Shown here: positions 47,608 to 56,611 of the stretch, in pieces | Layout of the letters: each line of letters starts with the position of its first letter | Numbering within the stretch: the stretch's first letter is position 1 | Assembly: GCA_019084025.1 (NCBI GenBank) | Contig: JAHRBI010000003.1 | Location: 434,001 to 498,000 of the forward strand | DNA: 64,000 nt | Origin: Burkholderiaceae bacterium DAT-1 | GTDB taxonomy: Bacteria > Pseudomonadota > Gammaproteobacteria > Burkholderiales > Chitinimonadaceae | Direction of reading: 5' to 3' | Made by a program: the position numbers and the translations under genes | The notes under the pieces: generated by a model | What the model saw: only the letters and a program-made list of their open reading frames with translations | What the model was told of the DNA's origin: nothing | Database searches by the model: none

Positions 47608-47940
47608 TTATTTGCTAGTCACAGACTCAGCTGCTGGCTTGGCGGTTGCGCTGTTCTTTTTATGCATTCTTTCCTTCTTGACCGGCTTGGCATCTCCCTG
47701 AGCGGGCGTTGTGCTTGCAGACTTTTCCGCTGGCTTGGCTTCAGTTTTAGCTGCTGCCTTGCCTTCTGTCTTGACATCGGCCGGGGGAGTAACCATCGTC
47801 TCAGATTGTTTTACAGCCTTGCTTTCAGAAGTTACGGCTGGCTTGGCTGTCGAGGTGCTGTGTGCAGCAGGTGCGGGGTCTGCGGCAAATGCCAGGGTGC
47901 CAATTACGGTAGCGATCAGGGTGGTCATCAGCTTGTTCAT
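47608..47940 (-). CDS. Small Ala/Lys/Ser-rich secreted protein, tandem paralogue 1
   Basis: The 110-residue product has the signal MNKLMTTLIATVIGTLAFA, then ADPAPAAHSTSTAKPAV. Its tail contains MHKKNSATAKPAAES. AAGGA precedes the ATG. It is the first gene of the three-gene run. The about 170-bp gap upstream to the next terminator must hold the promoter. Function is unknown, but acid or envelope stress is plausible by resemblance to Asr. Confidence 0.75.
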   Translation of the reverse strand: MNKLMTTLIATVIGTLAFAADPAPAAHSTSTAKPAVTSESKAVKQSETMVTPPADVKTEGKAAAKTEAKPAEKSASTTPAQGDAKPVKKERMHKKNSATAKPAAESVTSK

Positions 47941-48112
47941 GGTCTTGCTCCTTGAGGGTTGTTTAACCGGGCTTGCGTTGTTTCGCTGCCCTTGGATGCA
48001 TTAACGCATTGTCACGATCGGCTGTCGACAGATGTTGCAAATCGTTACCGTGGTTACAATTTGAGTGGACGTTGAATCGAAGATGAATGGAAATTGAATG
48101 GTGGCTGAACGA

Positions 48113-48141
48113 AAAAAAGCCCACTGCGGGGCAGTGGGCTT
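48113..48141 (-). terminator. Rho-independent terminator after the PQQ-propeller lipoprotein
   Basis: AAGCCCACTGC-GGG-GCAGTGGGCTT is an 11-bp stem. On the minus strand it is followed by a T-run. It lies 20 bp after the lipoprotein stop. Confidence 0.9.
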
Positions 48142-48160
48142 GTAGATGGGTGAAGCGGGA

Positions 48161-49762
48161 TTAGCGGAGGTTGTAGATGCCAATGACGCCACGGTTGGTA
48201 TCGGTAATCACAAGCTTTCCTGCTTTAGTAATGGCTAGGTTCCCACTCAAATCTGTAGTCCAGTCGATCTTTTTAGTCGACAAGTTCATTGCGTATGTTT
48301 TGTTTTGTCCAGCAATGAATAAGTGGGAGTCAGTCACGACATAGGAAGATCTACCCCCATCAGAGATCGAGCCGGTCCATAAAGTGTTACCACTTTTTGC
48401 GTCAATAGCTGAAACTTGAGTATTTGAGTAGGAATTGCCGTTCAGTAGATAAACAACTTTATTGCCGTAAAGTATTGAAGAGTACCCAGAGCCAGCTGCC
48501 CAAATAGGTGCCTTTTTGGATAGATCAAATGCGACCATGCCCTGTTGAGACGATAGAAATGCCAATGAGCTATCTTCGTTTAGCACAACGTCGCCAGGCG
48601 TATAGCTGTAATAATTATCGGTATTGATGAGAGTATTTTTAATCCAGGTTTCTTTCTCAACGCTATCCTGCTGTGTAACAAGCAAATACTGGTTGTTGCT
48701 GTACTTTGATGTTGGGCCTGAATAGTCAGAAATGGATTGCGAGATACCGCAAACAAATATTGATTCATCAAATGCGGCCACGCTAGATGCGTAGAAGTTC
48801 ATGTAAACATTTGGTTGAACGGTAGGTGTGGTATAACTCCATTTCCACAAAGATTGCAGTGTGTTCGGGTCAGTGCGCGTAACAGAACCGCAATTGCCAG
48901 GTGTCGCGAAGATGCTTTTACCCACAAATGTCAATGAGCCTACATTTCCGACGTTACTTGAATACGTATTGAGCGAACCATCCTTTGCAGAAAATGAACC
49001 AAGGTATCCATAATAGTTGCTCCCTGCGATATAAACATTTCCGGCAGCAGCAATGGGTGCTAGATTTTGGCTATAATAACTGCCGACGTACATGCTGATA
49101 TTTTTTGACCATGCAATTTTGTGGCTTGATTGGTCAAGTGCTGTCAAGTTTGGCGTGCCAGTCACATCTCTTGATACCAGGAAGATGTTTCCATTATGCT
49201 CACTGATATCACTAATTTGCATTGTTTGGCTGTTGAGTAAGCCTGAATACTCTTCGGAAATTCTTGTTGCATCCAAAGTGACGGGGACATAACCTGTACG
49301 CTTAGGATTGCCACGGTATCCCTGCCATTCCGAAACCTTTGCCCATTGCGATTCCGTAAACTGATATGGGACAGACAAGCTTGACTGTCCCACCTTGGCA
49401 TCAAAGCTGAAGTTCACATTGAAAGCGAAATTGCCGCTTGCCACTGCAGTGCCTGCGTAACTATATGTCACGTCACAGGTCTCACCGATTGCTAGCACAA
49501 TGGAGTGGCAGGCATCGTTGCTTACTTTTGTGCCAGCGGGTGCTGATGGCGTGATATTGGTGACGCCCATTGGACCGGTGTTTTTGACATGCAATACAAA
49601 AGAGCCTGGTAAGTCGTATTGGGTAGTAATCTGAGTAGCGCTACCACTGAGTGTCAGTTGGCCCTGTGGCGCTGGCGGAGCCGAGTCACCACCACCACCA
49701 CATGCAGACAAAAGCAATCCCGCGCTGATCGCAGTAAGGCTGGTTAGATAAGATGTACGCAT
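48161..49762 (-). CDS. Lipoprotein with PQQ-type beta-propeller
   Basis: The 533-residue protein has a lipoprotein signal (MRTSYLTSLTAISAGLLLSAC, lipobox LSAC). Residues 35-150 form a possible Ig-like/ASPM domain, with ITPSAPAGTKVSNDACHSI. The rest has repeats such as LTALDQSSHKIAW, VSAIDAKSGNTLWTG and YAMNLSTKKIDWT. These are the W-x-x-D/A-x-x-S/T-G-K-x-x-W type blades of PQQ/YncE-like propellers. GGAGT precedes ATG 49762. It is lower in GC than its neighbours. The ligand and role are unknown. Confidence 0.8.
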   Translation of the reverse strand: MRTSYLTSLTAISAGLLLSACGGGGDSAPPAPQGQLTLSGSATQITTQYDLPGSFVLHVKNTGPMGVTNITPSAPAGTKVSNDACHSIVLAIGETCDVTYSYAGTAVASGNFAFNVNFSFDAKVGQSSLSVPYQFTESQWAKVSEWQGYRGNPKRTGYVPVTLDATRISEEYSGLLNSQTMQISDISEHNGNIFLVSRDVTGTPNLTALDQSSHKIAWSKNISMYVGSYYSQNLAPIAAAGNVYIAGSNYYGYLGSFSAKDGSLNTYSSNVGNVGSLTFVGKSIFATPGNCGSVTRTDPNTLQSLWKWSYTTPTVQPNVYMNFYASSVAAFDESIFVCGISQSISDYSGPTSKYSNNQYLLVTQQDSVEKETWIKNTLINTDNYYSYTPGDVVLNEDSSLAFLSSQQGMVAFDLSKKAPIWAAGSGYSSILYGNKVVYLLNGNSYSNTQVSAIDAKSGNTLWTGSISDGGRSSYVVTDSHLFIAGQNKTYAMNLSTKKIDWTTDLSGNLAITKAGKLVITDTNRGVIGIYNLR

Positions 49763-50005
49763 AAAAACGATCACTCCTGAAAAACTAAATTTGTGGTTAT
49801 TGAATTCGGAACGGCAGTGTTTGGCATGAATGCCAATATTCAGCACATCCAGAGTTTTTTGAAATGGCCGCGCATTCTATAAGAACCCCATAGATGCGCA
49901 ACACATTGTTACAGATCATTTTGCGCCGCAGCATCGACAACTTCAGTGCACACCCGTTCGCCACTTCCAGTAAAATGCCGGGATTGATTTCAAGCGAACC
50001 CGACC

Positions 50006-52144
50006 ATGTCCTCCAGCCTGCTCACTGGCCTGAATCCTGAACAGCTTGCCGCTGTGACCCTGCCCGCCACGCCTGCCCTGATTCTGGCGGGTGCCGGTTC
50101 GGGAAAAACGCGCGTATTGACCACGCGTATTGCGTGGCTGCTCACAACGGGGCAGGTGAGTCCGCATGGCATTCTGGCGGTGACCTTTACCAATAAGGCG
50201 GCCAAGGAAATGCTGACGCGGGTAAGCGCGCAGATTCCGGTCAATGCGCGCAGCCTGTGGATTGGCACCTTTCACGGTCTGTGTAATCGCATGCTGCGTC
50301 TGCACTGGCGTGATGCGGGCCTGCCAGAAGCGTTCCAGATTCTCGATAGTGCCGACCAGCTGGCTGCGCTGAAACGCCTGCTGAAATCGCTGAATATCGA
50401 CGATGAAAAATATCCGCCGCGCGAGGTGGTGAACTTCATCAATGGCAATAAGGAAGAGGGCCGCCGCCCGGCTGATGTGGACGCATGGGACGACCATACG
50501 CGTATGCTGAAGACGCTATACGAAGAGTACGAGCGCCAGTGTCGCCGCGAAGGCGTGGTGGATTTTGCCGAGCTGCTGCTGCGCTGCTTCGAGTTGCTGC
50601 GTGATCACGTCATGCTGCGTGAGCATTACCAGCAGCGCTTCCGCCATGTGCTGGTAGACGAATTTCAGGATACCAACCGCCTACAATATGCGTGGCTGAA
50701 GCTGCTGGCGGGCGGTGGCGCGGCTGTATTCGCGGTGGGCGATGATGACCAATCTATCTACGCCTTCCGGGGTGCCAACGTCGGTAATATGCGTGATTTC
50801 GAGCGCGAGTTTTCGGTCGAGACGATTATCCGGCTGGAGCAGAACTATCGCTCCTACGGCAATATTCTCGATGCCGCCAATGCGCTGATCGCGCACAACA
50901 CCGGTCGCCTGGGCAAACAGCTGTGGACTGAATCACAGGCGGGTGATCCTATCCGCGTGTTTGATGCGGCAACAGATCTCGAAGAGGCTGCCTTTGTGGT
51001 GGACGAAGCCAAGCAGCTGTCGCGTCAGGGGCAGTCGCTATCGAACATCGCTGTGCTGTATCGCTCCAATGCGCAATCGCGGGTGCTGGAGCATGCACTC
51101 TTTCAGGCTGGATTACCGTACAAGGTCTATGGCGGCTTGCGCTTTTTCGAGCGGCAGGAAATCAAGCATGCACTGGCCTATCTACGGCTGGTGAATAGTC
51201 CGGAAGACGACAACGCACTCCTGCGCATCATCAATTTCCCGGTGCGCGGCATTGGCAATCGCACCATCGAATTGCTGGCCGAATCTGCCCGCGTCTGCGG
51301 CACCACCATCTGGCAGGCCGCCTGCAGTGGCGGTGCAGGTCGCAGTGCGGCGGCGGTGAGTCGCTTTGTGCAGATCGTCGAGAACATGCGCGTGCAGGCC
51401 AGCGGGCTGACGCTGCCGGAAATTGTCGAGCTGGTGCTGGATCAATCCGGCCTGATCGATTACTACCGCAATGATAAGGAAGGCCAGGAACGGCTGGAAA
51501 ATCTGGGGCAGCTGGTGTCATCTGCGGCGGTGTTTGTGCAGGAAAACGAAGACAGCGTTACTAATTTCCTCGCGCACGCCAGCCTCGAAGCGGGCGATCA
51601 CGAAGCCCAGCCGGGGCAGGATGCGCTGCAGCTGATGACCGTGCATGCCGCCAAGGGTCTGGAATTCGATGCGGTGTTCCTCACCGGCATGGAAGAAGGT
51701 CTGTTCCCACACGACAACAGCCTGCACGATCCGCAGAGTCTGGAAGAAGAGCGGCGGCTGGCCTATGTGGCGATTACCCGTGCGCGCCAGCGTTTGTATA
51801 TGAGTCTGGCGCAGTCTCGGATGCTGCATGGTCAGACGCGTTTCTCCATGGCCTCGCGATTCCTCAATGAAATTCCCGAAGATCTGCTCAAGTGGATCAA
51901 TCGCGGCTATGCGCCCAATACGCCTAAGCTGAAAGCGGCCACACCCGCCGCAGCGCCCAAGAAAACCAACGAAGTACCGGGACATAATATTCGCGTCGGC
52001 CAGAATGTTCGCCATGCCAAGTTCGGTCAGGGCGTGGTCATTGATTACGATGGCGCTGGCAAACAGGCCAATGTGCAGGTGAATTTTGGTGCTCAGGGCG
52101 TCAAGTGGCTATCTTTAGAGTATGCAAAACTTGAGTTGATGTAG
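50006..52144 (+). CDS. uvrD: DNA helicase II (UvrD/Rep family)
   Basis: The 712-residue superfamily 1 helicase has GAGSGKTR (Walker A, about residue 30-37), TFTNKAAKEM, VDEFQDTN (about 218), DDDQSIYAFRGA, EQNYRSYGNIL, VHAAKGLEFDAVF and YVAITRAR. UvrD unwinds DNA in excision and mismatch repair. Length is near the family value of 720. The C-terminal KFGQGVVIDYDG segment is the usual Tudor-like end. It shares a 243-bp gap with the divergent lipoprotein gene. Confidence 0.95.
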   Translation: MSSSLLTGLNPEQLAAVTLPATPALILAGAGSGKTRVLTTRIAWLLTTGQVSPHGILAVTFTNKAAKEMLTRVSAQIPVNARSLWIGTFHGLCNRMLRLHWRDAGLPEAFQILDSADQLAALKRLLKSLNIDDEKYPPREVVNFINGNKEEGRRPADVDAWDDHTRMLKTLYEEYERQCRREGVVDFAELLLRCFELLRDHVMLREHYQQRFRHVLVDEFQDTNRLQYAWLKLLAGGGAAVFAVGDDDQSIYAFRGANVGNMRDFEREFSVETIIRLEQNYRSYGNILDAANALIAHNTGRLGKQLWTESQAGDPIRVFDAATDLEEAAFVVDEAKQLSRQGQSLSNIAVLYRSNAQSRVLEHALFQAGLPYKVYGGLRFFERQEIKHALAYLRLVNSPEDDNALLRIINFPVRGIGNRTIELLAESARVCGTTIWQAACSGGAGRSAAAVSRFVQIVENMRVQASGLTLPEIVELVLDQSGLIDYYRNDKEGQERLENLGQLVSSAAVFVQENEDSVTNFLAHASLEAGDHEAQPGQDALQLMTVHAAKGLEFDAVFLTGMEEGLFPHDNSLHDPQSLEEERRLAYVAITRARQRLYMSLAQSRMLHGQTRFSMASRFLNEIPEDLLKWINRGYAPNTPKLKAATPAAAPKKTNEVPGHNIRVGQNVRHAKFGQGVVIDYDGAGKQANVQVNFGAQGVKWLSLEYAKLELM

Positions 52145-52187
52145 GCGGGCGGGTGCGCTTGCCGGACATCCGCTTCAGGAGTGATCC

Positions 52188-53906
52188 ATGGCAAGTGCAT
52201 CAGGCGGTGCCCCGAAACCCGCCCTTCCCGGCTTTACCCGCATCGACGACGCTGATGACGATCGTCTGGCGGCATTTGCGGCAGGCTCGATATCAATCGA
52301 CTATGCGCAAAAGCGTGTGCTGGTGGTGGATGCCGTGCAAGAGATGCGCACGGCCATGGGCAATACCCTGGCTACGCTTGGCATCAACAAAGTGGAGTAT
52401 GCGCATCGCGCAACCGACGCCATAGCCACCGTGCGGCGTGCCGACTTCGACATCATCTTCTGTGATTACGATCTGGGCAGCGGCTACGACGGATTGCATC
52501 TTTTGCAGGAGTTGCGCCTGCACAATCTACTGAAACCCTCCGTCGTGTTCGTGATGGTGACGGGCGAGCGGCGCGGCAAACTGGTGATGTCGGCGGCCGA
52601 GCAGGCACCGGATGGCTATCTGCTCAAACCGTTTACCGCCGAACAAGTCAAACATCGCCTCGATAAACTGCTGGTGCGCAAGCGCGAATTTCAGTCGCTG
52701 GATCAGGCGATGCTGCGTCAGGACTATTTCAAGGCGCTAGCCGAATGCAATGACCATCTAAAATCGTCTTCGCCCTATGTCCTCGATTACCTGAAAATGA
52801 AGGGCAATATCGCGCTGACGATTGGCGATAATCAACTGGCTAAAACGGCGTTCGACGCCGCACGCGAACTAAAGGATTTGCCCTGGGTTCGGATTGGCTT
52901 GGGTAAAGCGCTATTCGGGCTCAAACAATATGACGAGGCGCGCAGCCTATTTCAGTCCGTTCTGGCAGAAAATAACAAGGTGATGGAGGCGTACGACTGG
53001 CTCGCGCGCATTTATCTGGCTGAACATCATGCGGATGATGCGCAGCAAATTTTGTCCAAAGCAGTCGATATGTCGCCTGCGGTGGTGAATCGCCAGAAAA
53101 AATTGGGCGATGTCGCCCTGAAGAATCATGATTTTAGCACCGCCGCCAAGTCCTTTCGCGATGCCATTACGCTATCAAAAAACTCCTTCTGGCGAGATGC
53201 GGCCGATTATGTGAGTCTGTCCAAGGCGCAAATCGGCAATGGTGACACCGAAGACGCGCTGAAAACCGCAGCCGAAGTCCGCCGCGAATTCCGTGGTGAC
53301 ACGCGCGCATCCATGCTGGCTACTTTGGTCGAATGTAAAACCTTTCTGGCGCAAGGTCAGACTGATCGTGCCAACGCCACGCTGGATAAAGCGCGCCAGT
53401 TGGCCGACGAATCTACCGGTTTACCCGATCATTTTGTGCTCGAACTTGCTGAGACCTGTTACCAGCTGGATCGCGATCATCTGGGCAAATCACTGGTTCA
53501 GCAGATATTACGCAATCATCATGAAGATTCCGACATGCTGGAGCGCATCAATTCAATGTACGAAGCGGTTGGCCGTGAAGATGAAGGCCAGCAAGTGATC
53601 GAGGAAAGCGCGCGCGCCATTGTCGCCATTAATAATGAGGCCGTGCGCATGGCGCAATCCGGCAATTTGGAAGGCGCTGTCGAGAAATTCATCCACGCAG
53701 TCGATGAAATGCCCGCCAATGTATCGGTGATGCTGAATGCGGTGAATGCGCTGCTCGCGTATGTGGGCAGCAAGGGATGGCATCAGCGCTATATGACCCT
53801 GGCGCGTGAATATCTCGATCGGGTGGCTGCATTGCAGCCGGCGAGTGTGAAGTATTTGAAGTTGAAGGATGCGTATGCTGGGACGATGAAGAAGTTTTCA
53901 AAGTAA
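52188..53906 (+). CDS. Response regulator receiver domain fused to TPR repeats
   Basis: The 572-residue protein has an N-terminal REC domain (about 42-165) with phospho-acceptor Asp in FCDYDLG (about 93), Thr in VTGER and Lys in LLKPF. The acidic pocket has only one Asp (VLVVDAVQEM) where two acidic residues are usual. The rest (about 190-560) is made of TPR-like helices, for example AREYLDRVAALQPASVKYLKL. AGGAG precedes the ATG. It has no DNA-binding domain, so it probably signals through protein-protein contacts. It follows uvrD by 43 bp. Confidence 0.87.
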   Translation: MASASGGAPKPALPGFTRIDDADDDRLAAFAAGSISIDYAQKRVLVVDAVQEMRTAMGNTLATLGINKVEYAHRATDAIATVRRADFDIIFCDYDLGSGYDGLHLLQELRLHNLLKPSVVFVMVTGERRGKLVMSAAEQAPDGYLLKPFTAEQVKHRLDKLLVRKREFQSLDQAMLRQDYFKALAECNDHLKSSSPYVLDYLKMKGNIALTIGDNQLAKTAFDAARELKDLPWVRIGLGKALFGLKQYDEARSLFQSVLAENNKVMEAYDWLARIYLAEHHADDAQQILSKAVDMSPAVVNRQKKLGDVALKNHDFSTAAKSFRDAITLSKNSFWRDAADYVSLSKAQIGNGDTEDALKTAAEVRREFRGDTRASMLATLVECKTFLAQGQTDRANATLDKARQLADESTGLPDHFVLELAETCYQLDRDHLGKSLVQQILRNHHEDSDMLERINSMYEAVGREDEGQQVIEESARAIVAINNEAVRMAQSGNLEGAVEKFIHAVDEMPANVSVMLNAVNALLAYVGSKGWHQRYMTLAREYLDRVAALQPASVKYLKLKDAYAGTMKKFSK

Positions 53907-54086
53907 GGCGGACGTACGCACATACCGCGTTTTCCAGAGCACCTCAGGATGAATCAAGTTCTGTATACGGATTAGTCATTGATTGTGAGCGTGTAGCGCT
54001 TGTCGGATGCCCATTTCACGAAAAATTGTATGACATGCAGCTGCGGTGCATGCGCAGTCTGGGTTTCCGCTATCCCAAAAGAATGC

Positions 54087-54102
54087 CTGTCAGAAATGAC
54101 AG
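54087..54102. promoter_or_regulatory. lux-box-like dyad upstream of the first peptide module
   Basis: CTGTCA-GAAA-TGACAG (54087-54102) is a 16-bp dyad fitting the CTGT-N8-ACAG spacing of LuxR-type binding sites. It lies about 100 bp upstream of a gene for a LuxR-type HTH protein. It can also fold as a GAAA-tetraloop hairpin. An AT-rich stretch with a TATATT-like element (54143-54148) follows. The surrounding 294-bp region (53907-54200) has no gene and holds this dyad and probably the promoter. Confidence 0.4.
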
Positions 54103-54200
54103 ATTCTTTCTGATGTCAGATGTGGCAGCCTTTTGTAAATAATATATTAAAACCTCAAGTGCGAACGCGTAATCATATTTCCATATGAATGGGATGAGTC

Positions 54201-54452
54201 ATGTCAGATGCAACCGAGCAACGACCTTACACGCCTTCAATGATTGACTTTTCTATGCTTACGCCTGCGGAACATGAACTGATGCGGTGGCTGGCGATGG
54301 GGAAGACGGTTGAGGAGGCTGCTTTTATTCTTGGGAAGTCATCAAGTACAGCCTGGAATCAGGTTAAATCCATTCGCACGAAATGCCACGATTTACCCAT
54401 ACGGAATATCTCATTGCATTACTCATGGAAGTTGTCAATAGTCGATAAGTAA
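54201..54452 (+). CDS. Stand-alone LuxR-type HTH protein A
   Basis: The 83-residue protein is a GerE-type DNA-binding domain: SMLTPAEHELMRWLAMGKT, then VEEAAFILGKSSSTAW, with the LTPxExxLMxWLAxGKT pattern of LuxR proteins. It has no autoinducer or receiver domain. A second copy (56612-56878) stands in front of the second peptide gene. The short length and position just upstream of peptide A suggest a cluster-specific regulator of peptide expression. Codon usage is AT-rich. Confidence 0.8.
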   Translation: MSDATEQRPYTPSMIDFSMLTPAEHELMRWLAMGKTVEEAAFILGKSSSTAWNQVKSIRTKCHDLPIRNISLHYSWKLSIVDK

Positions 54453-54490
54453 TCATTTAGATTGCTTGTTGTTTAATGCAAGATCATCTC

Positions 54491-54507
54491 GCATTTAAGT
54501 TAAATGC
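54491..54507. promoter_or_regulatory. Perfect 17-bp dyad just upstream of peptide A
   Basis: GCATTTAA-G-TTAAATGC is a perfect inverted repeat lying 31 bp before the peptide A start codon. Its core TTAAGTTAA recurs as CTTAAGTT at 56415-56422 and 56502-56509 upstream of HTH protein B. It could be an operator for the HTH proteins or a weak hairpin. Confidence 0.35.
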
Positions 54508-54538
54508 AAAATTCAATTAAACCATTTGGGAAATTAGC

Positions 54539-54916
54539 ATGCAAAAATTAGACATCAATCTTCTGAGCTTTATTTCTGGTGGAGATGGAGATGCAGGAGG
54601 CTCTACCAAAGACAAGGAATCAGAAGCAATACCACAGCCACAGCAAAAAACTCCGACTAACAATGATGTACCAACCTGCTCTCCGATTGAAATTAAAGCG
54701 AGTGTCGCTTCTCAGACATGTACTACTAGTGCAGGCATCACTTTCATAACTGTCTGTGTCAGTGGTCAGGGTTCAATGGGTGGAAGTGCAGGTGTTGGTA
54801 AAATTGACCTGAGTGCAAAAGGAAATGACTGCTCAGTGTCCACTTATAGTAAAGATGGTTCCTTAAAAAGTGTTGTAAACACTAACTCATTTGGAACGAG
54901 AATCTCGTATCCGTGA
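54539..54916 (+). CDS. Double-glycine leader precursor peptide A
   Basis: The 125-residue product starts MQKLDINLLSFISGG, a leader of the colicin V/class II microcin type (L at 4, L at 8-9, I at 12, S13-G14-G15), for cleavage by a C39 peptidase after G15. The predicted core of about 110 residues has four Cys and is rich in Ser, Thr, Gly and Asn. The pattern CTT..GITFITVC resembles the second precursor (57024-57413). A weak GGGA precedes the ATG. A C39 exporter is encoded 6 kb downstream. It is longer than typical microcin cores, and its activity is unknown. Confidence 0.75.
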   Translation: MQKLDINLLSFISGGDGDAGGSTKDKESEAIPQPQQKTPTNNDVPTCSPIEIKASVASQTCTTSAGITFITVCVSGQGSMGGSAGVGKIDLSAKGNDCSVSTYSKDGSLKSVVNTNSFGTRISYP

Positions 54917-54937
54917 TGTAAGTTTTTAAAGTGTTAG

Positions 54938-54966
54938 GCCGCCCTGAACGAATTGGGCGGCTTATA
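54938..54966 (+). terminator. Terminator between peptide A and the first TraB/GumN gene
   Basis: GCCGCCC (54938-54944) pairs with GGGCGGC (54955-54961) across a 10-nt loop and is followed by TTATATT. It would end most peptide transcripts and pass only a fraction into the next gene, setting a high peptide to partner ratio. Confidence 0.75.
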
Positions 54967-54990
54967 TTAATTTGCTGACGGTTAAATAAA

Positions 54991-55989
54991 TTGCGCAAAT
55001 TTAAAATAAATTACATTTACTTGATTGCGATACTATTCTCTTTGAGTTTAATGAGTGCCAATGATCCTGTTGCGAAAACGGCGTGGAAGGTTAAGGCTAA
55101 AAATGGTAAAGAATTCTATGTAATTGCATCAACACATATTGGGCTAAATGATGAATTCGGGGAGTACTATGAAAGAGTTGTTGTTCCTATTATAAAAAAA
55201 ACCGACATATTTGTAAGTGAGAATTCTGTTGGATATTATGTAGGATATCAATATCCGCGTTGCTTAAATGAAATTCATGGATCTAGTTATTATTCTGGTG
55301 TGGCTATTTTGAAGAAAATTTTATTTCATGAGATGAATTCGGCATATGTGTCTATTTTTAAAAGGGATATGTCGCAAGATATTTTGGATCAAATGTTAGA
55401 GAATGCGTCTTCATTTCGCGTTCATCAAGCCCTCATGTACGCTAGGTTCATTGAGAGTGATAGAATAGTAACGAAAGATGCTCAGATGGAGCGGAAAGAT
55501 GGAAATTTACTTTCAATTAATAGTACTGAAGATGAGGGTAATCCATTTTTAAATAAGCATGATCTAGTTTCAAGGGCGCATTTAATTAATCCATTTGCAC
55601 AGTTGGAGGCGATTGAGGGTGCTGATGTATTTTTTAAAGCATTTTGCGAAACAGATGCATCTGAACATTTGCTGCAGATTCAAATTGATCGATTAATAAA
55701 TGATAAAAATGGTGAGACTAATATATCTGAGCTGAGAAATGTTTTTGTTCGTTCGATTGATGGAGGGTATGTCGATGATTTTGATGAGAAGTATGATGAG
55801 TATATATTGTGCAATCGCAATAAATATTGGATCGAAAAAATTGAAGAAAATACTAAGAGAGAGGGGAAATTTACCTATATTCTAGGTGCTGAACATATAC
55901 ACAAACCATTATCTGGGGCGAAATGTAATGGGATTCTGACTTTGATGGAAAATCAAGGATACATGATTTCTAAAGTGGAGATGGAATAG
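54991..55989 (+). CDS. Secreted TraB/GumN-family protein A
   Basis: The 332-residue product has a signal peptide (MRKFKINYIYLIAILFSLSLMSA). It carries the family's conserved elements: the first His in IASTHIG (about H49), Glu in FVSENSVG (about E77) and the second His in LGAEHIHKPL near residue 300. TraB/GumN proteins include pAD1 TraB, which shuts down peptide pheromone, and animal TIKI metalloproteases that clip Wnt. A TTG start at 54991 is used because a stop codon lies just before it and no ATG fits. It sits between peptide A and a small membrane-protein gene. A role in peptide processing or immunity is inferred. Confidence 0.75.
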   Translation: MRKFKINYIYLIAILFSLSLMSANDPVAKTAWKVKAKNGKEFYVIASTHIGLNDEFGEYYERVVVPIIKKTDIFVSENSVGYYVGYQYPRCLNEIHGSSYYSGVAILKKILFHEMNSAYVSIFKRDMSQDILDQMLENASSFRVHQALMYARFIESDRIVTKDAQMERKDGNLLSINSTEDEGNPFLNKHDLVSRAHLINPFAQLEAIEGADVFFKAFCETDASEHLLQIQIDRLINDKNGETNISELRNVFVRSIDGGYVDDFDEKYDEYILCNRNKYWIEKIEENTKREGKFTYILGAEHIHKPLSGAKCNGILTLMENQGYMISKVEME

Positions 55990-56010
55990 CGAGAGTGGAG
56001 TGTGATTCTG

Positions 56011-56289
56011 ATGAAGCTAATAATTGTAATAATTCTATATTCGGCAATTTCTTTGTTGTTATATAGGGTGATAATGATAAGGTATTCTGATCTTGATGGG
56101 ATGATCATATTCGGGCTTCTAAATCTTGCAACCTACAATCCAACATATTTATTAGCTATGCTCAATCGGGATGTTAAATATTTGTTTAAAAATCGCGGTA
56201 GTATTTATGATAGAACGCTGCTTCAGCTTGTTACGGCTGTTGGTTGTTATGTGATGTTGATATTGTGTATCTGGCGAAAGTTTAATTGA
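56011..56289 (+). CDS. Small membrane protein in the peptide cluster (immunity candidate)
   Basis: The 92-residue protein has three predicted membrane segments (about 1-18, 28-50, 70-88) with a short basic loop (NRDVKYLFKNRGS). I do not recognise a family. It starts 22 bp after TraB/GumN gene A and is AT-rich like its neighbours. Small membrane proteins next to bacteriocin-type genes are often immunity proteins, but no sequence evidence proves it. A GTG at 56002 is an alternative start. GGAG lies 10 nt before the ATG. Confidence 0.6.
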   Translation: MKLIIVIILYSAISLLLYRVIMIRYSDLDGMIIFGLLNLATYNPTYLLAMLNRDVKYLFKNRGSIYDRTLLQLVTAVGCYVMLILCIWRKFN

Positions 56290-56611
56290 GTGATGACTTC
56301 TAATATTGTTGACTGAGTGCATATTGATGTATTTCAATAGTATTCCGGTTTGTTGGTGGTGAGATCGATCTATATTTGGTGAAAGTGGCATCGCAATTAT
56401 TTTGACATGCATGGCTTAAGTTGAATAATTAATACAAATGTTCCAATAAAAATTGGGTTGCAAAAATAATACATGCATTCAATATCTTTTGCAGATTCCA
56501 TCTTAAGTTAATACACTGGCTTCCAAAAAACGGAATGGTAAAGAATGAGTGAGTTGTGTGCGATTTATTCATCCTGAACAAGCCATTCATCAATTTATGG
56601 AGGTGGATGTT
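56290..56611 (+). other. AT-rich intergenic region before module 2
   Basis: This 322-bp stretch has no convincing gene. It holds two copies of CTTAAGTT (56415-56422 and 56502-56509) and several AT-rich runs such as AATAATTAATAC that could be promoter elements. A weak frame starting at GTG 56549 merely extends HTH protein B upstream and is probably not used, because GGAGGTG at 56599-56605 marks the ATG at 56612. Confidence 0.4.
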
